From Gammaproteobacteria bacterium (lineage in GTDB: Bacteria; Pseudomonadota; Gammaproteobacteria; Pseudomonadales; Porticoccaceae): DNA of 64,000 bases. Within the stretch, counting starts at the first letter, position 1. Each line of letters opens with the position of its first letter. The notes under the pieces were generated by a model. The model did not search any database, was not told where the DNA came from, and worked only from the letters and a program-made list of their open reading frames with translations. Both the position numbers and the translations under genes were made by a program. The DNA is taken from positions 1 through 64,000 of the forward strand of contig JACPPB010000007.1 in assembly GCA_016191205.1 (NCBI GenBank), read 5' to 3'. This document shows positions 26,722-35,255 of the stretch, piece after piece.

Positions 26722-27090
26722 CTACGGCTCGTCGGGATCGCCCATGTCGATCCGCCAGTCATCTTTGTCGTACAGGCCGACGCCGGAGTGTCCGTCTCTA
26801 AGTTCCGGCTGCTTCTCGTCATCCGCATCGGCATTGCGCACGAGCCATGCGGCGACCACCGCAAAGGCCAGCAGCAAGGCCAGCCAGAACGCGGAATAGA
26901 GCAGCACACCGAGCACGGCGAGCTTCACGATCCAGAGCACCGCCGTCGCCGCGCCCGCAGGCACGCCGCGCGTCACCAGCCAGCCGGCGACACGCTGCTC
27001 GCGGCGCAGGTATCCACGCCAGGCACGGCCAGCCCCCCGGCCCAGCCGGTGGCTCCAGCGCCCGTTGTGCGTGTTGATGGTCATGCTCAT
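26722..27090 (-). CDS. DUF3742-family protein
   Basis: A 122-residue protein with a basic N-terminus (RLGRGAGRAWRGYLRREQRV), two membrane segments (about 43-85) and an acidic C-terminal tail (YDKDDWRIDMGDPDEP), the pattern of DUF3742. These genes lie on the opposite strand just after traG in many ICEs of this type. Two candidate ATGs are six bases apart (27090, 27084). Function unknown. Confidence 0.85.
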   Translation of the reverse strand: MSMTINTHNGRWSHRLGRGAGRAWRGYLRREQRVAGWLVTRGVPAGAATAVLWIVKLAVLGVLLYSAFWLALLLAFAVVAAWLVRNADADDEKQPELRDGHSGVGLYDKDDWRIDMGDPDEP

Positions 27091-27303
27091 GTGCCTCGGC
27101 TTCAGTGGTGCCTCACCTCAGGAGCGGCCGGTCGTGCCTTGCCCTCCAGCATGGACCGCGATCAGGACGGCGGGTTGCGGCTGGCAGAGCCGGGTCGACT
27201 TGGGTCGCATGGCGATTAGATTCTGCACGATGAATCAAGCCTTATGCTACTTTCCCTGCCCCTGCGCGTTCTTGCGATAGCTCTAGGGGTCGATTGGATT
27301 CTG

Positions 27304-27319
27304 TGCTATTTTTATAGCA
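27304..27319. promoter_or_regulatory. Likely autoregulatory operator at the AbiEi start
   Basis: A perfect inverted repeat, TGCTAT-TTTT-ATAGCA, ends on the first base of the AbiEi ATG. The stretch is very AT-rich for this window and contains -10-like TATTTT and TTTATA. AbiEi antitoxins of known systems repress their own promoter by binding inverted repeats, so this is a good operator candidate. No Shine-Dalgarno sequence precedes the ATG. Confidence 0.6.
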
Positions 27320-28077
27320 TGGATGGAAATTCTCGGCACCAGGTAATCAAGCGGCTGCAGGCGGGACTCCCCCGCGGGGCGCCGTTCGACCTTGCCACCC
27401 TGAGCCAGTTCGGGGTGTCGCCCCAACTCGCCGCCCATTATGCGGAGGGGGGGTGGCTCGTGCGCCTGGCCCAGGGCGTCTATGCCTTCCCGAACGACGA
27501 CTTCGGCGTCTACGGTGCGTTGAAGTTCCTGCAACAGCGCGTGTCCGGCCTGCACGTCGGCGGCAGGAGCGCCCTGGCCCTGCAGGGCGTGCGGCACAAC
27601 CTAAGCAGCCGGGAGACGCTGGTGCTGTGGGGCGACGGTCGCTTCGCGTTGCCGGCCTGGTTCACCTCGCGCTTTCCGGCCCGCTACGTCCACGCCCGCC
27701 TGTTCGACTGGCCGGACACGGCGCTGGCCGGCAAGACCCTGACCACGCCGCCGGGCCTGCCTGAGCACGTGCGGGTGGCGGTTCCCGAGCGTGCCGTTCT
27801 GGAACTGCTGTACGAAACCGGCGTCAAGCAGAGCCTCGAAGAGGCCCGCAACCTCTTTGATGGACTGCGTTCCCCCCGCAAGGACTTGCTCGGGCAACTG
27901 CTGTCCTGCTGCGCCAGCGTGAAGGCCGTGCGCCTGTTCCTCACCTGGGCGCGCGAGACCGGCCTCGTGGATGCCGATGCCCTGCTGGAACAGTACCCGG
28001 TTCGCACCGGCAGCAACACGCGCTGGATGAGCCGGCTCGATGACGGCACCCTGCTGAGCCTGAAACCTCATGGATAA
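27319..28077 (+). CDS. AbiEi-family antitoxin/transcriptional regulator
   Basis: A 252-residue protein. The frame is open upstream, but the family N-terminus fits MDGNSRHQVIKRLQAGLPRG from the ATG at 27319. A winged-helix N-terminal domain (AAHYAEGGWLVRLAQGVYAF) is followed by the AbiEi C-terminal domain (GVRHNLSSRETLVLWG, VAVPERAVLELLYE). AbiEi proteins are the antitoxin and autorepressor of type IV toxin-antitoxin pairs. The stop overlaps the toxin start by 8 bases. It probably stabilises the ICE or limits phage; both roles are known for the family. Confidence 0.87.
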   Translation: MDGNSRHQVIKRLQAGLPRGAPFDLATLSQFGVSPQLAAHYAEGGWLVRLAQGVYAFPNDDFGVYGALKFLQQRVSGLHVGGRSALALQGVRHNLSSRETLVLWGDGRFALPAWFTSRFPARYVHARLFDWPDTALAGKTLTTPPGLPEHVRVAVPERAVLELLYETGVKQSLEEARNLFDGLRSPRKDLLGQLLSCCASVKAVRLFLTWARETGLVDADALLEQYPVRTGSNTRWMSRLDDGTLLSLKPHG

Positions 28078-28990
28078 GACCTACGCGGACACCGTTCGCC
28101 TGCTGCTGGCCGTCGCGCCCGACGTGTTCGCCAACGACATCTTCGCCATGAAGGGCGGCACGGCCATCAACCTCTTCGTGCGCGACATGCCGCGCCTGTC
28201 GGTGGACATCGACGTGGTGTATCTCCCGTGGCAGACGCCGCGCGACGAAGCGCTGCAAGCCATCAACCAGGAGCTGGCCGCCATCGCCATGCGCCTTGCA
28301 CCACTGGGCGTGCAGACACGCCGGGTTCGCGCCAGGGACCTGGGGGACACCAGGCTGATCGTCGAGAACGAGAGCAGCCAGGTGAAGATCGAGGTCAACG
28401 TCGTCTTCCGCGGCAGCGTGCTGCCCGTCGAGCGGCGGCCGCCGAGCGCCAGGACCAGCGATCTGTTCGGCGTCGAGTTGGACGTGCCGATCCTGGCGCC
28501 GGACGAACTGTACGCCGGCAAGCTGGTGGCCGCGCTGGACCGGCAGCATCCGCGCGACCTGTTCGACGTGTGGCAGCTCTACGAATCGGGCGGTATCAGC
28601 GATGGCATGGTCGAATGCTTCGTGGTCTATCTGGCGGGGCACAACCGGCCGACCCACGAGGTGGTGTTCGGCAACGACAAGGACATCGCCGGCGAGTACG
28701 AGCGGGCCTTCGTCGGCATGATCGAAGTGGACTGCTCCCTGGAGACGCTGCTGGAGGCCCGCGCCCGGTTGCGGCACGAACTGCCACGGCGGCTGAGCGC
28801 GCAGCACAAGCAGTTCCTGAGCGGATTGACGCGCGCGCAGCCCGACTGGTCCTTGCTGCAATGCCCGCACGCCGCGCAACTGCCGGCGCTGCGCTGGAAG
28901 CTCAGCAATCTCGAAACCTTCCGCAAGCGTCGGCCCGACGACTTCGCAGCGCAATCCGCCGCCCTCGACACCGGCTTGGGCCAGAGCTGA
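28070..28990 (+). CDS. AbiEii/AbiGii-family nucleotidyltransferase toxin
   Basis: A 306-residue member of the DNA polymerase-beta-like nucleotidyltransferases. The motif GGTAINLF at residues about 26-33 is followed by RLSVDIDVVY, which holds the catalytic DxD acidic pair. A helper motif with lysine (PDELYAGKLVAALDRQHPRD) follows near 145-165. AbiEii proteins block growth by transferring nucleotides, with tRNA shown as target for related toxins. Starts inside the antitoxin gene, so the two are co-translated. All key residues are present. Confidence 0.88.
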   Translation: MDKTYADTVRLLLAVAPDVFANDIFAMKGGTAINLFVRDMPRLSVDIDVVYLPWQTPRDEALQAINQELAAIAMRLAPLGVQTRRVRARDLGDTRLIVENESSQVKIEVNVVFRGSVLPVERRPPSARTSDLFGVELDVPILAPDELYAGKLVAALDRQHPRDLFDVWQLYESGGISDGMVECFVVYLAGHNRPTHEVVFGNDKDIAGEYERAFVGMIEVDCSLETLLEARARLRHELPRRLSAQHKQFLSGLTRAQPDWSLLQCPHAAQLPALRWKLSNLETFRKRRPDDFAAQSAALDTGLGQS

Positions 28991-29193
28991 CGAACATCCC
29001 GCAGCTTCCGCCTTGCCGGGATTGCCCCATGCCGCATTCATCGTGGCACCCGCGAAGCAGCGGCCCTATACCCAAAGGCTTCCGACAAAGGCCAAAGGGC
29101 TGGGAAGGGGCAAGGGAAGGGCGCCAAGGGGAAAGGCCCTATCCTGAAAAGGCCAAAAGGCGCCCCCGAGCAGCCCGTCATCCGGGGTTCGCC
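28991..29193. other. Candidate oriT / regulatory region before the relaxase gene
   Basis: This 203-base gap carries a purine-rich run with repeated AAAGGC/AAAGG words and a 7-base inverted repeat, GGGCGCC at 29119-29125 and GGCGCCC at 29159-29165. Another hexamer, GGCCCT, occurs twice (before the run and at 29135-29140). Origins of transfer often lie next to the relaxase gene and contain such repeats. No nick site can be assigned from sequence alone, so this is a candidate only. Confidence 0.35.
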
Positions 29194-31032
29194 ATGCTCT
29201 CGCTGTTCCAGCGCAAACGGGTGCCACCCACCGCCGGCACACCGCCCACATCCGCCATCGAAACTCCGAAAGGGTTGATGCGGCCGGAGTCGGCCGCATC
29301 GCTGCTGGCGACACCGCGTCGGCAGAAGCTGCTGGAACACATCTGGCAGCGCACATCGCTCTCGCGCGGACAGTTCGCCACGCTCTACCTGGCACCCCTG
29401 GAGCGCTACGCCGAGCTGGTCCAGCAGTTCCCGGCCTCCGAAAGCCACCACCACGCGTATCCGGGCGGCATGCTGGACCACGGGTTGGAGATCGTGGCCT
29501 ATGCCCTCAAGCTGCGGCAATCGCATCTGCTGCCCGCTGGTGTCACGCCGGAGGCACAGGCAGCCCAGTCCGAGGCCTGGACCGCCGGCACGGCCTACGC
29601 GGCCCTGCTGCACGACATCGGCAAGATTGCGGTCGATCTGCACGTCGAGCATGCCGACGGCAGTATCTGGCACCCTTGGCACGGGCCGTTGAAGCAACCC
29701 TTTCGCTTCCGCTACCGCCCGGCTCGCGAGTACCGCCTGCACAGCGCCGCCACCGGCCTGCTCTACGCGCGCCTTCTGGATCGGGACATCTTCGACTGGC
29801 TCAGCGGCTATCCCGACCTCTGGGCCGCGCTGCTGTATGTGCTGGCCGGCCAGTACGAGCACGCCGGCACGCTCGGCGAGCTGGTCGCGCAGGCCGACCA
29901 GGCCTCGGTCGCCCGGGAACTCGGCGGCGATCCAAGCAAGGCATTGGCCGCCCCCAAGCACGCGCTGCAACGCAAACTGTTGGACGGCCTGCGCTATCTG
30001 CTGAAAGAGGAATTCAAGCTGAACCAGCCCCAGGCCTCGGATGGCTGGCTGACGCAGGACGCGCTCTGGCTGGTGAGCAAGACCGTCTCCGACAAGCTGC
30101 GCGCACATCTGCTGTCGCAGGGCATCGACGGCATCCCGGCGAGCAACACGGCGGTGTTCAACGTGCTGCAGGATCACGGCATCGTGCAACCGACGCCGGA
30201 TGGCAAGGCGATCTGGAAGGCTGCCGTCACCAGCGACGCCGGCTGGTCGCACGCCTTTACCTTCCTGAAACTCTCGCCGGCGATGATCTGGGATGCCGTC
30301 GACCGGCCGGCGCCGTTCGCAGGCCGTGTGCAGGTCGAAGAGGAACAGGCGGAGCCGCCGCCGCTGGCGCCGGCGGTGGCCGATGGGCCGCGCGTGGAAG
30401 GCACCGAAGCTGCACCCGCGAGCACGGCGCCGATCGCATCCGCAGCCACGGACACCGGCGTGGCCGCGCTGCTCGACCTGCTGGGCGACACTGCTCCATC
30501 CACAGCGCCGGAGATCGCCGAGGCCGAGCCGGCCCCTTCGACCGTGCCCCCGCCGCAGATGAGCCTCGCGCCTTCCCAGGATCGCGCGGAGCCCTCCGGG
30601 GCGCACTTCATGGCCTGGCTGCGTCAGAGCATCCAGACGCGCAAGCTCATCATCAACGACGCCAAGGCCCTGGTGCATACCGTCGCCGGTACGACCTATC
30701 TCGTCAGCCCCGGCGTGTTCCAGCGCTACGCGCAGGAGTACCTTCAAGTCGCCGCGCTGGCCAAGCAGGAGAAGCTGGAGGGGTGGCAGTGGGTACAGAA
30801 GCGCTTCGAGAAGCTCGGGCAGCACCGCAAGCAGCCGAGCGGGCTGAACATCTGGACCTGCGAAGTCACGGGGCCGCGCAAGTCGCGCCGGCTGCACGGC
30901 TATCTGCTCGCCAGCCCGAATGCGCTGTTCCAGGAAGCGCCGCCAGACAACCCATACCTGCGGCTCCTCGACGAGGCCCTGAAACGCGAAGACTCAGCCC
31001 TTGGCGGCAAGGACGACGACGATCAGGGGTAG
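29194..31032 (+). CDS. traI: MobH-family relaxase (TraI, PFGI-1 class)
   Basis: A 612-residue relaxase read from the ATG at 29194 (MLSLFQRKR). The catalytic HD-type region shows the three-histidine motif SESHHHAYPGGMLDHGLE near residues 87-105 and LLHDIGKIAVDLHVEHAD near 140-155, as in MobH/TIGR03760 enzymes. The middle is low complexity (about 380-460). A C-terminal domain (AHFMAWLRQSIQTRKLIIND) resembles the TraI_2 C-terminal region. The enzyme nicks oriT and leads the strand into the recipient. Alternative upstream starts in the same frame would run into the toxin gene. Confidence 0.9.
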   Translation: MLSLFQRKRVPPTAGTPPTSAIETPKGLMRPESAASLLATPRRQKLLEHIWQRTSLSRGQFATLYLAPLERYAELVQQFPASESHHHAYPGGMLDHGLEIVAYALKLRQSHLLPAGVTPEAQAAQSEAWTAGTAYAALLHDIGKIAVDLHVEHADGSIWHPWHGPLKQPFRFRYRPAREYRLHSAATGLLYARLLDRDIFDWLSGYPDLWAALLYVLAGQYEHAGTLGELVAQADQASVARELGGDPSKALAAPKHALQRKLLDGLRYLLKEEFKLNQPQASDGWLTQDALWLVSKTVSDKLRAHLLSQGIDGIPASNTAVFNVLQDHGIVQPTPDGKAIWKAAVTSDAGWSHAFTFLKLSPAMIWDAVDRPAPFAGRVQVEEEQAEPPPLAPAVADGPRVEGTEAAPASTAPIASAATDTGVAALLDLLGDTAPSTAPEIAEAEPAPSTVPPPQMSLAPSQDRAEPSGAHFMAWLRQSIQTRKLIINDAKALVHTVAGTTYLVSPGVFQRYAQEYLQVAALAKQEKLEGWQWVQKRFEKLGQHRKQPSGLNIWTCEVTGPRKSRRLHGYLLASPNALFQEAPPDNPYLRLLDEALKREDSALGGKDDDDQG

Positions 31033-31058
31033 GCATGCGGCCGCTGCGCAGGCCGGCT

Positions 31059-31364
31059 TCAATCGGCGGATGGGGCCGACTCTGCCAGCTTGGCTTCGGT
31101 CAGCGTCATCAAGTGGGCGGAACTGCATTTCAGCGCACGGGCGATCTTGAGGATGAGAGGGAGCGTGGGGACATGCTCGCCGCGCTCGATCTTGCCCATG
31201 TGCGACCGTTCGATGCCGGCCATGTGGGCCAGCGTTTCCTGAGCGATACCCTGGCTGGTTCTTTCTTCCCGCACGGCAGCCCCAAACGCGATGGCTGGTT
31301 CCGCTTCGTAGGTAGTGGTGCCGGTGGGGCGGCCCCTTTGGATCGAACGCTTTGGCATTGCCAA
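31059..31364 (-). CDS. XRE-family helix-turn-helix regulator
   Basis: A 101-residue protein with a HTH_3 domain at about residues 30-85: FGAAVREERTSQGIAQETLA, then MAGIERSHMGKIERGEHVPT. The basic N-terminal extension (KRSIQRGRPTG) is unusual but present in related ICE regulators. It lies convergent to the relaxase and divergent from the LysR-like gene; the 98-base spacer upstream has the AT-rich direct repeat GTTTAACG / GTTTAAAT on the minus strand, a possible operator. It may control transfer or integrase genes. Confidence 0.82.
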   Translation of the reverse strand: MAMPKRSIQRGRPTGTTTYEAEPAIAFGAAVREERTSQGIAQETLAHMAGIERSHMGKIERGEHVPTLPLILKIARALKCSSAHLMTLTEAKLAESAPSAD

Positions 31365-31462
31365 GAGCGTCGAACATGGTCAGGATTTAAACCACGTTAA
31401 ACTTAACTCATTCAACGGCTTCGAGATCAGTTGCCACGAGTTCACCGACTGGGGGGCTGGAC

Positions 31463-32089
31463 GTGGAATCGAGTGACATCACCGCCGAAATTCGCATGGC
31501 CGTCCTCGGCGAATGGGTGCCTCCCCAACTCGCCGATGTGCTCGCCCTGCAGCGTGCCGAAGAGCCGGAGACTCATGCCGTCCTGGCCGGATGGACAGAT
31601 CCCGGTCGAGGCGCGGAGCTGCCGGGCGACGGCTTCGACTTCGCCTTGTCTGCGGTTGCCCGGCAGTGGCCTGGCTGGGTATGCGAGCCGCTGTGGCATG
31701 ACACGCTGGCGGTCGCCGTGGCCAAGCGCTCCCACCTGCTGGCCTACCGTGACGTGCCGTGCCAGGAAGTGCTCAAGCAGCGCTTGATCTGCTCGCAGTC
31801 CACGGCCGATGAACCATGGCGCGTGACCGTGCGGCGCGTGTTCGAGAACGCGCTGCGGGAGCGAGAGCAAACGGTGGAGACATTCGATGTGGCGATGACG
31901 CTGGTTGCCGCCGGGTACGGGATCGCCATTGCGCCTGCCGCGAGACTGTCCAGTTACACGCGCAGAGGCATCGCGGCGCGACCACTGGCGGGCGCACCGA
32001 CCATCGTGATGGCCTATCTGCTTCGCCCTGATGTCTCGCTGGCAGGCTCACGGGCAAGATTCGTTCGGCGCGCGCGCTCGCTGTCCTGA
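31463..32089 (+). CDS. LysR-type substrate-binding domain without a DNA-binding half
   Basis: A 208-residue protein from a GTG start at 31463 (GGGGGGCTGG upstream). The whole chain corresponds to the periplasmic-binding-like effector domain of LysR regulators (DFALSAVARQWPGWVCEPLW, TVETFDVAMTLVAAGYGIAI). The usual 60-residue winged helix is absent and no such sequence is found upstream in any frame, so this is either a domain that acts alone or a gene that lost its 5' part. It faces the integrase gene tail to tail, 16 bases away. Confidence 0.75.
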   Translation: MESSDITAEIRMAVLGEWVPPQLADVLALQRAEEPETHAVLAGWTDPGRGAELPGDGFDFALSAVARQWPGWVCEPLWHDTLAVAVAKRSHLLAYRDVPCQEVLKQRLICSQSTADEPWRVTVRRVFENALREREQTVETFDVAMTLVAAGYGIAIAPAARLSSYTRRGIAARPLAGAPTIVMAYLLRPDVSLAGSRARFVRRARSLS

Positions 32090-32105
32090 ACACACCCCGC
32101 GGGCA

Positions 32106-33374
32106 TCACTCGCGCTCGATGACTCTCAGCAGTGCCCTGCGCCGCTTGGACAGCGGGCCGAAGGTTTCCATGACCTCGCTCATCGAATCGCCGCGGGCCA
32201 GTGCATCCAGGATGTCAGCCCAGTCCTGCATGATGATCGCCCGCGACGCGATGTACTTCGTGTGGTCATACGGCGCGCGTGAGGAATCCTTCTTCCGCTT
32301 CGAGTGCGCCAGTTGCAGGTCGACTCGATTCTCGGGATAGCTCAACAATCCGAGCAGCGTCGTCGCCGTCGAACGGAAACCATGCGACGAGAACTGACCG
32401 CCGTAGCCCATGCGCTCCAACACCTTGTTGAGCGTCGTGGCGGACATCACTTCTCCCGGCTTTCGATAGCTGGGGAACAGCACCTTGCCACCACCAGTCA
32501 GCGTGTGGAGCTCCTTCAGCAGCGCGATCGCCTGCTTCGAGAGCGGAACGATGTGAGGCTGGCGCATCTTCATGCGCCCTTCGGGAACCGTCCAGATCGC
32601 ATTGTCCAGATCGAACTCAGACCAGTACGCCTTGCGCAGCTCGGCCGTGCGGACAAACGTCAGCGCCATCAGCCGCAGCGCGATCACGGTAGTCCGGTAG
32701 CCCGCATCATCCACGCTGTTCAAGAACTTCGGGATGTCCTGCCAGGACAGCGGCGGGTTGTGCCGAACCCTCGGGCGCTTCACTGATCGCTTCAGCAATG
32801 CAGTCGGGTCGTTTTCGCAAAGCCCCTCTCCCGATGCGTATGCGAAGATCTGACCACTCCACTGCCGGATCAAGATCGCCACCGTAGGAGCGCCGCGGTC
32901 AACCACCCCTTGGATGATGGGCCGCAGGTGAGACGCCTTGATCGCGCCGATCGGCAGCTTGCCGAGCTTGGGAAACACGTCCTTCTCTAGATAGGTCTTC
33001 ACCTGGCCGGCGTAGTAGTCGCTCCAATGCACGTTGCTCGCCATCCACCTGCGGGCAACCTCCTCGACGGTGTGCTCGTTCTGCTCGACTTGGTTGGCGA
33101 TCTTGACCCGCTTCTCCAGGATAGGATCACGCCCCTCACGAACCAGGTTGCGCGCCCAATCTCGCTCCTGTCGCGCAACCTCCAGAGTCACCTTGGGAAA
33201 CGAACCAATCGAGTAGACCTGCGCGGCGTTGCCCAGGCGATACCGATACCACCAGAGCTTGCTTCCATTGGGCTGTATGCGCAGGAACAGGCTGCCGCCA
33301 TCCCTGAGCGTGTAGGCCTTGGGCTTGGCTTGCGCCGTCTCGATCTTGCGTACGGTGAGGAGATTGAGAGCCAT
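32106..33374 (-). CDS. int: Tyrosine recombinase/integrase of the ICE (DUF4102 type)
   Basis: A 422-residue P4-type integrase: N-terminal DUF4102 arm-binding domain (KAYTLRDGGSLFLRIQPNGS, then KLWWYRYRLG), core-binding SAM-like domain, and a catalytic domain with the first arginine in LTFVRTAELRKAYW, the HGFRSTATTLL box and the likely nucleophile tyrosine in DHTKYIASRAIIMQ. It catalyses site-specific integration and excision. Its start faces the right end of the element. The gene is complete with all catalytic residues visible. Confidence 0.93.
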   Translation of the reverse strand: MALNLLTVRKIETAQAKPKAYTLRDGGSLFLRIQPNGSKLWWYRYRLGNAAQVYSIGSFPKVTLEVARQERDWARNLVREGRDPILEKRVKIANQVEQNEHTVEEVARRWMASNVHWSDYYAGQVKTYLEKDVFPKLGKLPIGAIKASHLRPIIQGVVDRGAPTVAILIRQWSGQIFAYASGEGLCENDPTALLKRSVKRPRVRHNPPLSWQDIPKFLNSVDDAGYRTTVIALRLMALTFVRTAELRKAYWSEFDLDNAIWTVPEGRMKMRQPHIVPLSKQAIALLKELHTLTGGGKVLFPSYRKPGEVMSATTLNKVLERMGYGGQFSSHGFRSTATTLLGLLSYPENRVDLQLAHSKRKKDSSRAPYDHTKYIASRAIIMQDWADILDALARGDSMSEVMETFGPLSKRRRALLRVIERE

Positions 33375-33420
33375 GTGTATAACGCCCTGCAGGGGATTCG
33401 TTACTCACATGGTTATACAC
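33375..33420. repeat. Inverted repeat directly upstream of the integrase
   Basis: GTGTATAAC (33375-33383) and GTTATACAC (33412-33420) form a perfect 9-base inverted repeat whose near arm touches the integrase start codon. It may be an integrase or regulator binding site or part of the attachment site. The following 33421-33553 stretch is AT-rich, has no gene or tRNA and must contain the element boundary. Confidence 0.6.
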
Positions 33421-33553
33421 TTTTGCAGTGGCTTGGTCTAGCAAGTGACAGAACTCACCAGACTTTCAACCATTACGAATCAAAGCATTATGTATTCACC
33501 ATGGAACTCAATGGCACTCTGTGGAGCCAAATCGTAGTTATCGATCATCAGGA

Positions 33554-35086
33554 TCACGACGCCACCTCCGCACCATCGGCCACCGGGCCGTCGGCCACCG
33601 CGCTATCGACCACCGAACCATCCACCACCATGGCGGCGGCGCGGAACAGCGCGCGCGCCTTGTTCATGGTCTCTTTCCATTCCAGCGCCGGCACCGAATC
33701 GGCGACCACGCCGCCGCCGGCCTGGACATGGAGCTTGCCGTCCTTGATCACCGCGGTGCGGATCGCGATCGCGGTATCCATGTTGCCGTTCCAGCCCAGG
33801 TAGCCGACCGCGCCGCCGTAGATGCAGCGCTTGACCGGCTCCAGCGCGTCGATGATTTCCATGGCGCGGATCTTGGGCGCGCCGCTCAGCGTGCCGGCCG
33901 GCAAGGTGGCGCGCAGCACGTCGAGCGCCGACAGCCCGGGCCGCACATGACCCACCACGTTGGAGGTGATGTGCATGACGTGGGAGAAGCGTTCCACCAC
34001 CATCTGCTCGGTGACCCGCACCGAGCCGGTGGCCGCGATGCGCCCGACATCGTTGCGGCCCAGGTCGATCAGCATCAGGTGCTCGGCGATCTCCTTGGGA
34101 TCGGCCAGCATCTCGCGCTCCAGGGCCAGATCCTCGTCCGGCGTGCGGCCGCGGCGGCGGGTGCCGGCGATGGGCCGCACCGTGACCTCGCCCTGTTCGA
34201 GACGGGCGAGAATCTCCGGCGACGACCCCGCGATCTGGAATTCCCCCAGGTCGAGAAAATACAGGTAGGGCGACGGATTCAGATTGCGCAGCGCGCGGTA
34301 GAGGTTCACCGGTTCTCCGGGAAACGGCAGCGTGAGACGCTGCGAGGGCACCACCTGCATGACATCGCCGGCGCGGGTGTACTCCTTGATGGTCTCCACC
34401 GCCGCCTCGTAACCCGCGCGCCCCAGGCTGGAGACGAAGTCCTCCTCCTGCACGCCGCCGCCTTCGAGCCGCACCGGCGGCAGTTCCGGCACCGGCTCGC
34501 GCAGGCGCGCGGCGATGGCGTCGAGCCGCGCCTGCGCCACGGCCCAGGCGTCAGGCACGGCCGGGTCGGCGTGCACGATCAGGGTCAGGGTGCCGGCCAG
34601 GTTGTCGAACACCACCACTTCGTCCGACACCATCAGCAGGATGTCGGGCACTCCCAGCTCGTCCGGCGGACAGGAATGCGCGAGGCGCGGCTCCACATAG
34701 CGCACCGTGTCATAGCCGAAGTAGCCCACCAGGCCGCCGGTGAAACGCGGCAGCCCGGGCAGTTCCGGCACCCGGAAGCCGGCCTGCCAGGCTTCGATCT
34801 CGGCCAGCGGATCGGCGCAGGTGCGGGACTCCACCGCCGCGCCATTTACCTCGATCGCAAATTCGTGGCCGCACACCTTCACCACCGTGCGCGCCGGCAG
34901 GCCGATCAGCGAATAGCGGCCCCATTTCTCGCCGCCTTCGACGGATTCGAGCAGATACGAATAGCGGCCACGGGCAAGCTTGAGATAACAGGACAGCGGC
35001 GTTTCCAGATCCGCGAGCACGGCACGCGTGATCGGGATGCGGTTGTAACCCTGCTGGGCGATGGCGGCGAATTGTTCCGGTGTCAT
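33554..35086 (-). CDS. trpE: Anthranilate synthase component I
   Basis: A 510-residue TrpE catalysing chorismate to anthranilate with the TrpG glutaminase subunit, the first step of tryptophan synthesis. The feedback site is visible as [16 protein letters not shown] (residues about 45-60), and the chorismate-binding domain has [42 protein letters not shown] and the C-terminal [19 protein letters not shown] at 35086. The C-terminus has a repetitive tail (see 33576-33635). trpG would be expected downstream; the ICE lies there instead. rpe is just upstream on the same strand. Confidence 0.95.
   Translation of the reverse strand: MTPEQFAAIAQQGYNRIPITRAVLADLETPLSCYLKLARGRYSYLLESVEGGEKWGRYSLIGLPARTVVKVCGHEFAIEVNGAAVESRTCADPLAEIEAWQAGFRVPELPGLPRFTGGLVGYFGYDTVRYVEPRLAHSCPPDELGVPDILLMVSDEVVVFDNLAGTLTLIVHADPAVPDAWAVAQARLDAIAARLREPVPELPPVRLEGGGVQEEDFVSSLGRAGYEAAVETIKEYTRAGDVMQVVPSQRLTLPFPGEPVNLYRALRNLNPSPYLYFLDLGEFQIAGSSPEILARLEQGEVTVRPIAGTRRRGRTPDEDLALEREMLADPKEIAEHLMLIDLGRNDVGRIAATGSVRVTEQMVVERFSHVMHITSNVVGHVRPGLSALDVLRATLPAGTLSGAPKIRAMEIIDALEPVKRCIYGGAVGYLGWNGNMDTAIAIRTAVIKDGKLHVQAGGGVVADSVPALEWKETMNKARALFRAAAMVVDGSVVDSAVADGPVADGAEVAS
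33576..33635. repeat. 15-base tandem repeat in the 3' end of trpE
   Basis: Four imperfect copies of a 15-base unit start at 33576, 33591, 33606 and 33621; the first two begin with the identical decamer TCGGCCACCG. On the coding strand they give a V-(A/V)-D-(G/S)-x pentapeptide repeat that forms the extra C-terminal tail of TrpE. Confidence 0.8.
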
Positions 35087-35255
35087 GACAGCTTTCCCCA
35101 AGATTGAACGATGGCGCGAGGTGCCCTGCGGGCAGGGGCGATCAGCCCCGGCGCCAACGCCAACGGGGAAGCGGGAGAAATTTTGCGGTCGGGGCAGTAA
35201 AAATGATCGTGACTCCTGATTGCGGCAGGATTCTAGCCCATTCGCCCGGGGCGGA

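Larger units (their letters stand above)
1..33553. mobile_element. Integrative conjugative element (MPF_G/MobH class), right part
   Basis: The run contains the conserved G-type conjugation set of the ICEclc/PFGI-1 class (traD, the TIGR037xx genes, VirB4-like ATPase, TraG, MobH relaxase) and ends with a P4-type tyrosine integrase that starts at 33374 and reads inward. That is the usual arrangement next to an attachment site. The left end lies outside the window. The right boundary must fall between the integrase start and the trpE stop at 33554, but no tRNA or direct repeat marks it, so the end coordinate is approximate. Cargo sits in two places: defence genes at about 1.4-12.5 kb and a toxin-antitoxin pair at 27.3-29.0 kb. 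Confidence 0.9.

Noticed and set aside
33375-33553. tRNA gene at the ICE right end
   Set aside because: I looked for acceptor, anticodon and T arms on both strands; a GATTCG-like word occurs but no cloverleaf can be formed.
35087-35255. trp leader peptide/attenuator before trpE
   Set aside because: No short frame with consecutive Trp codons and no competing hairpins with a T run.
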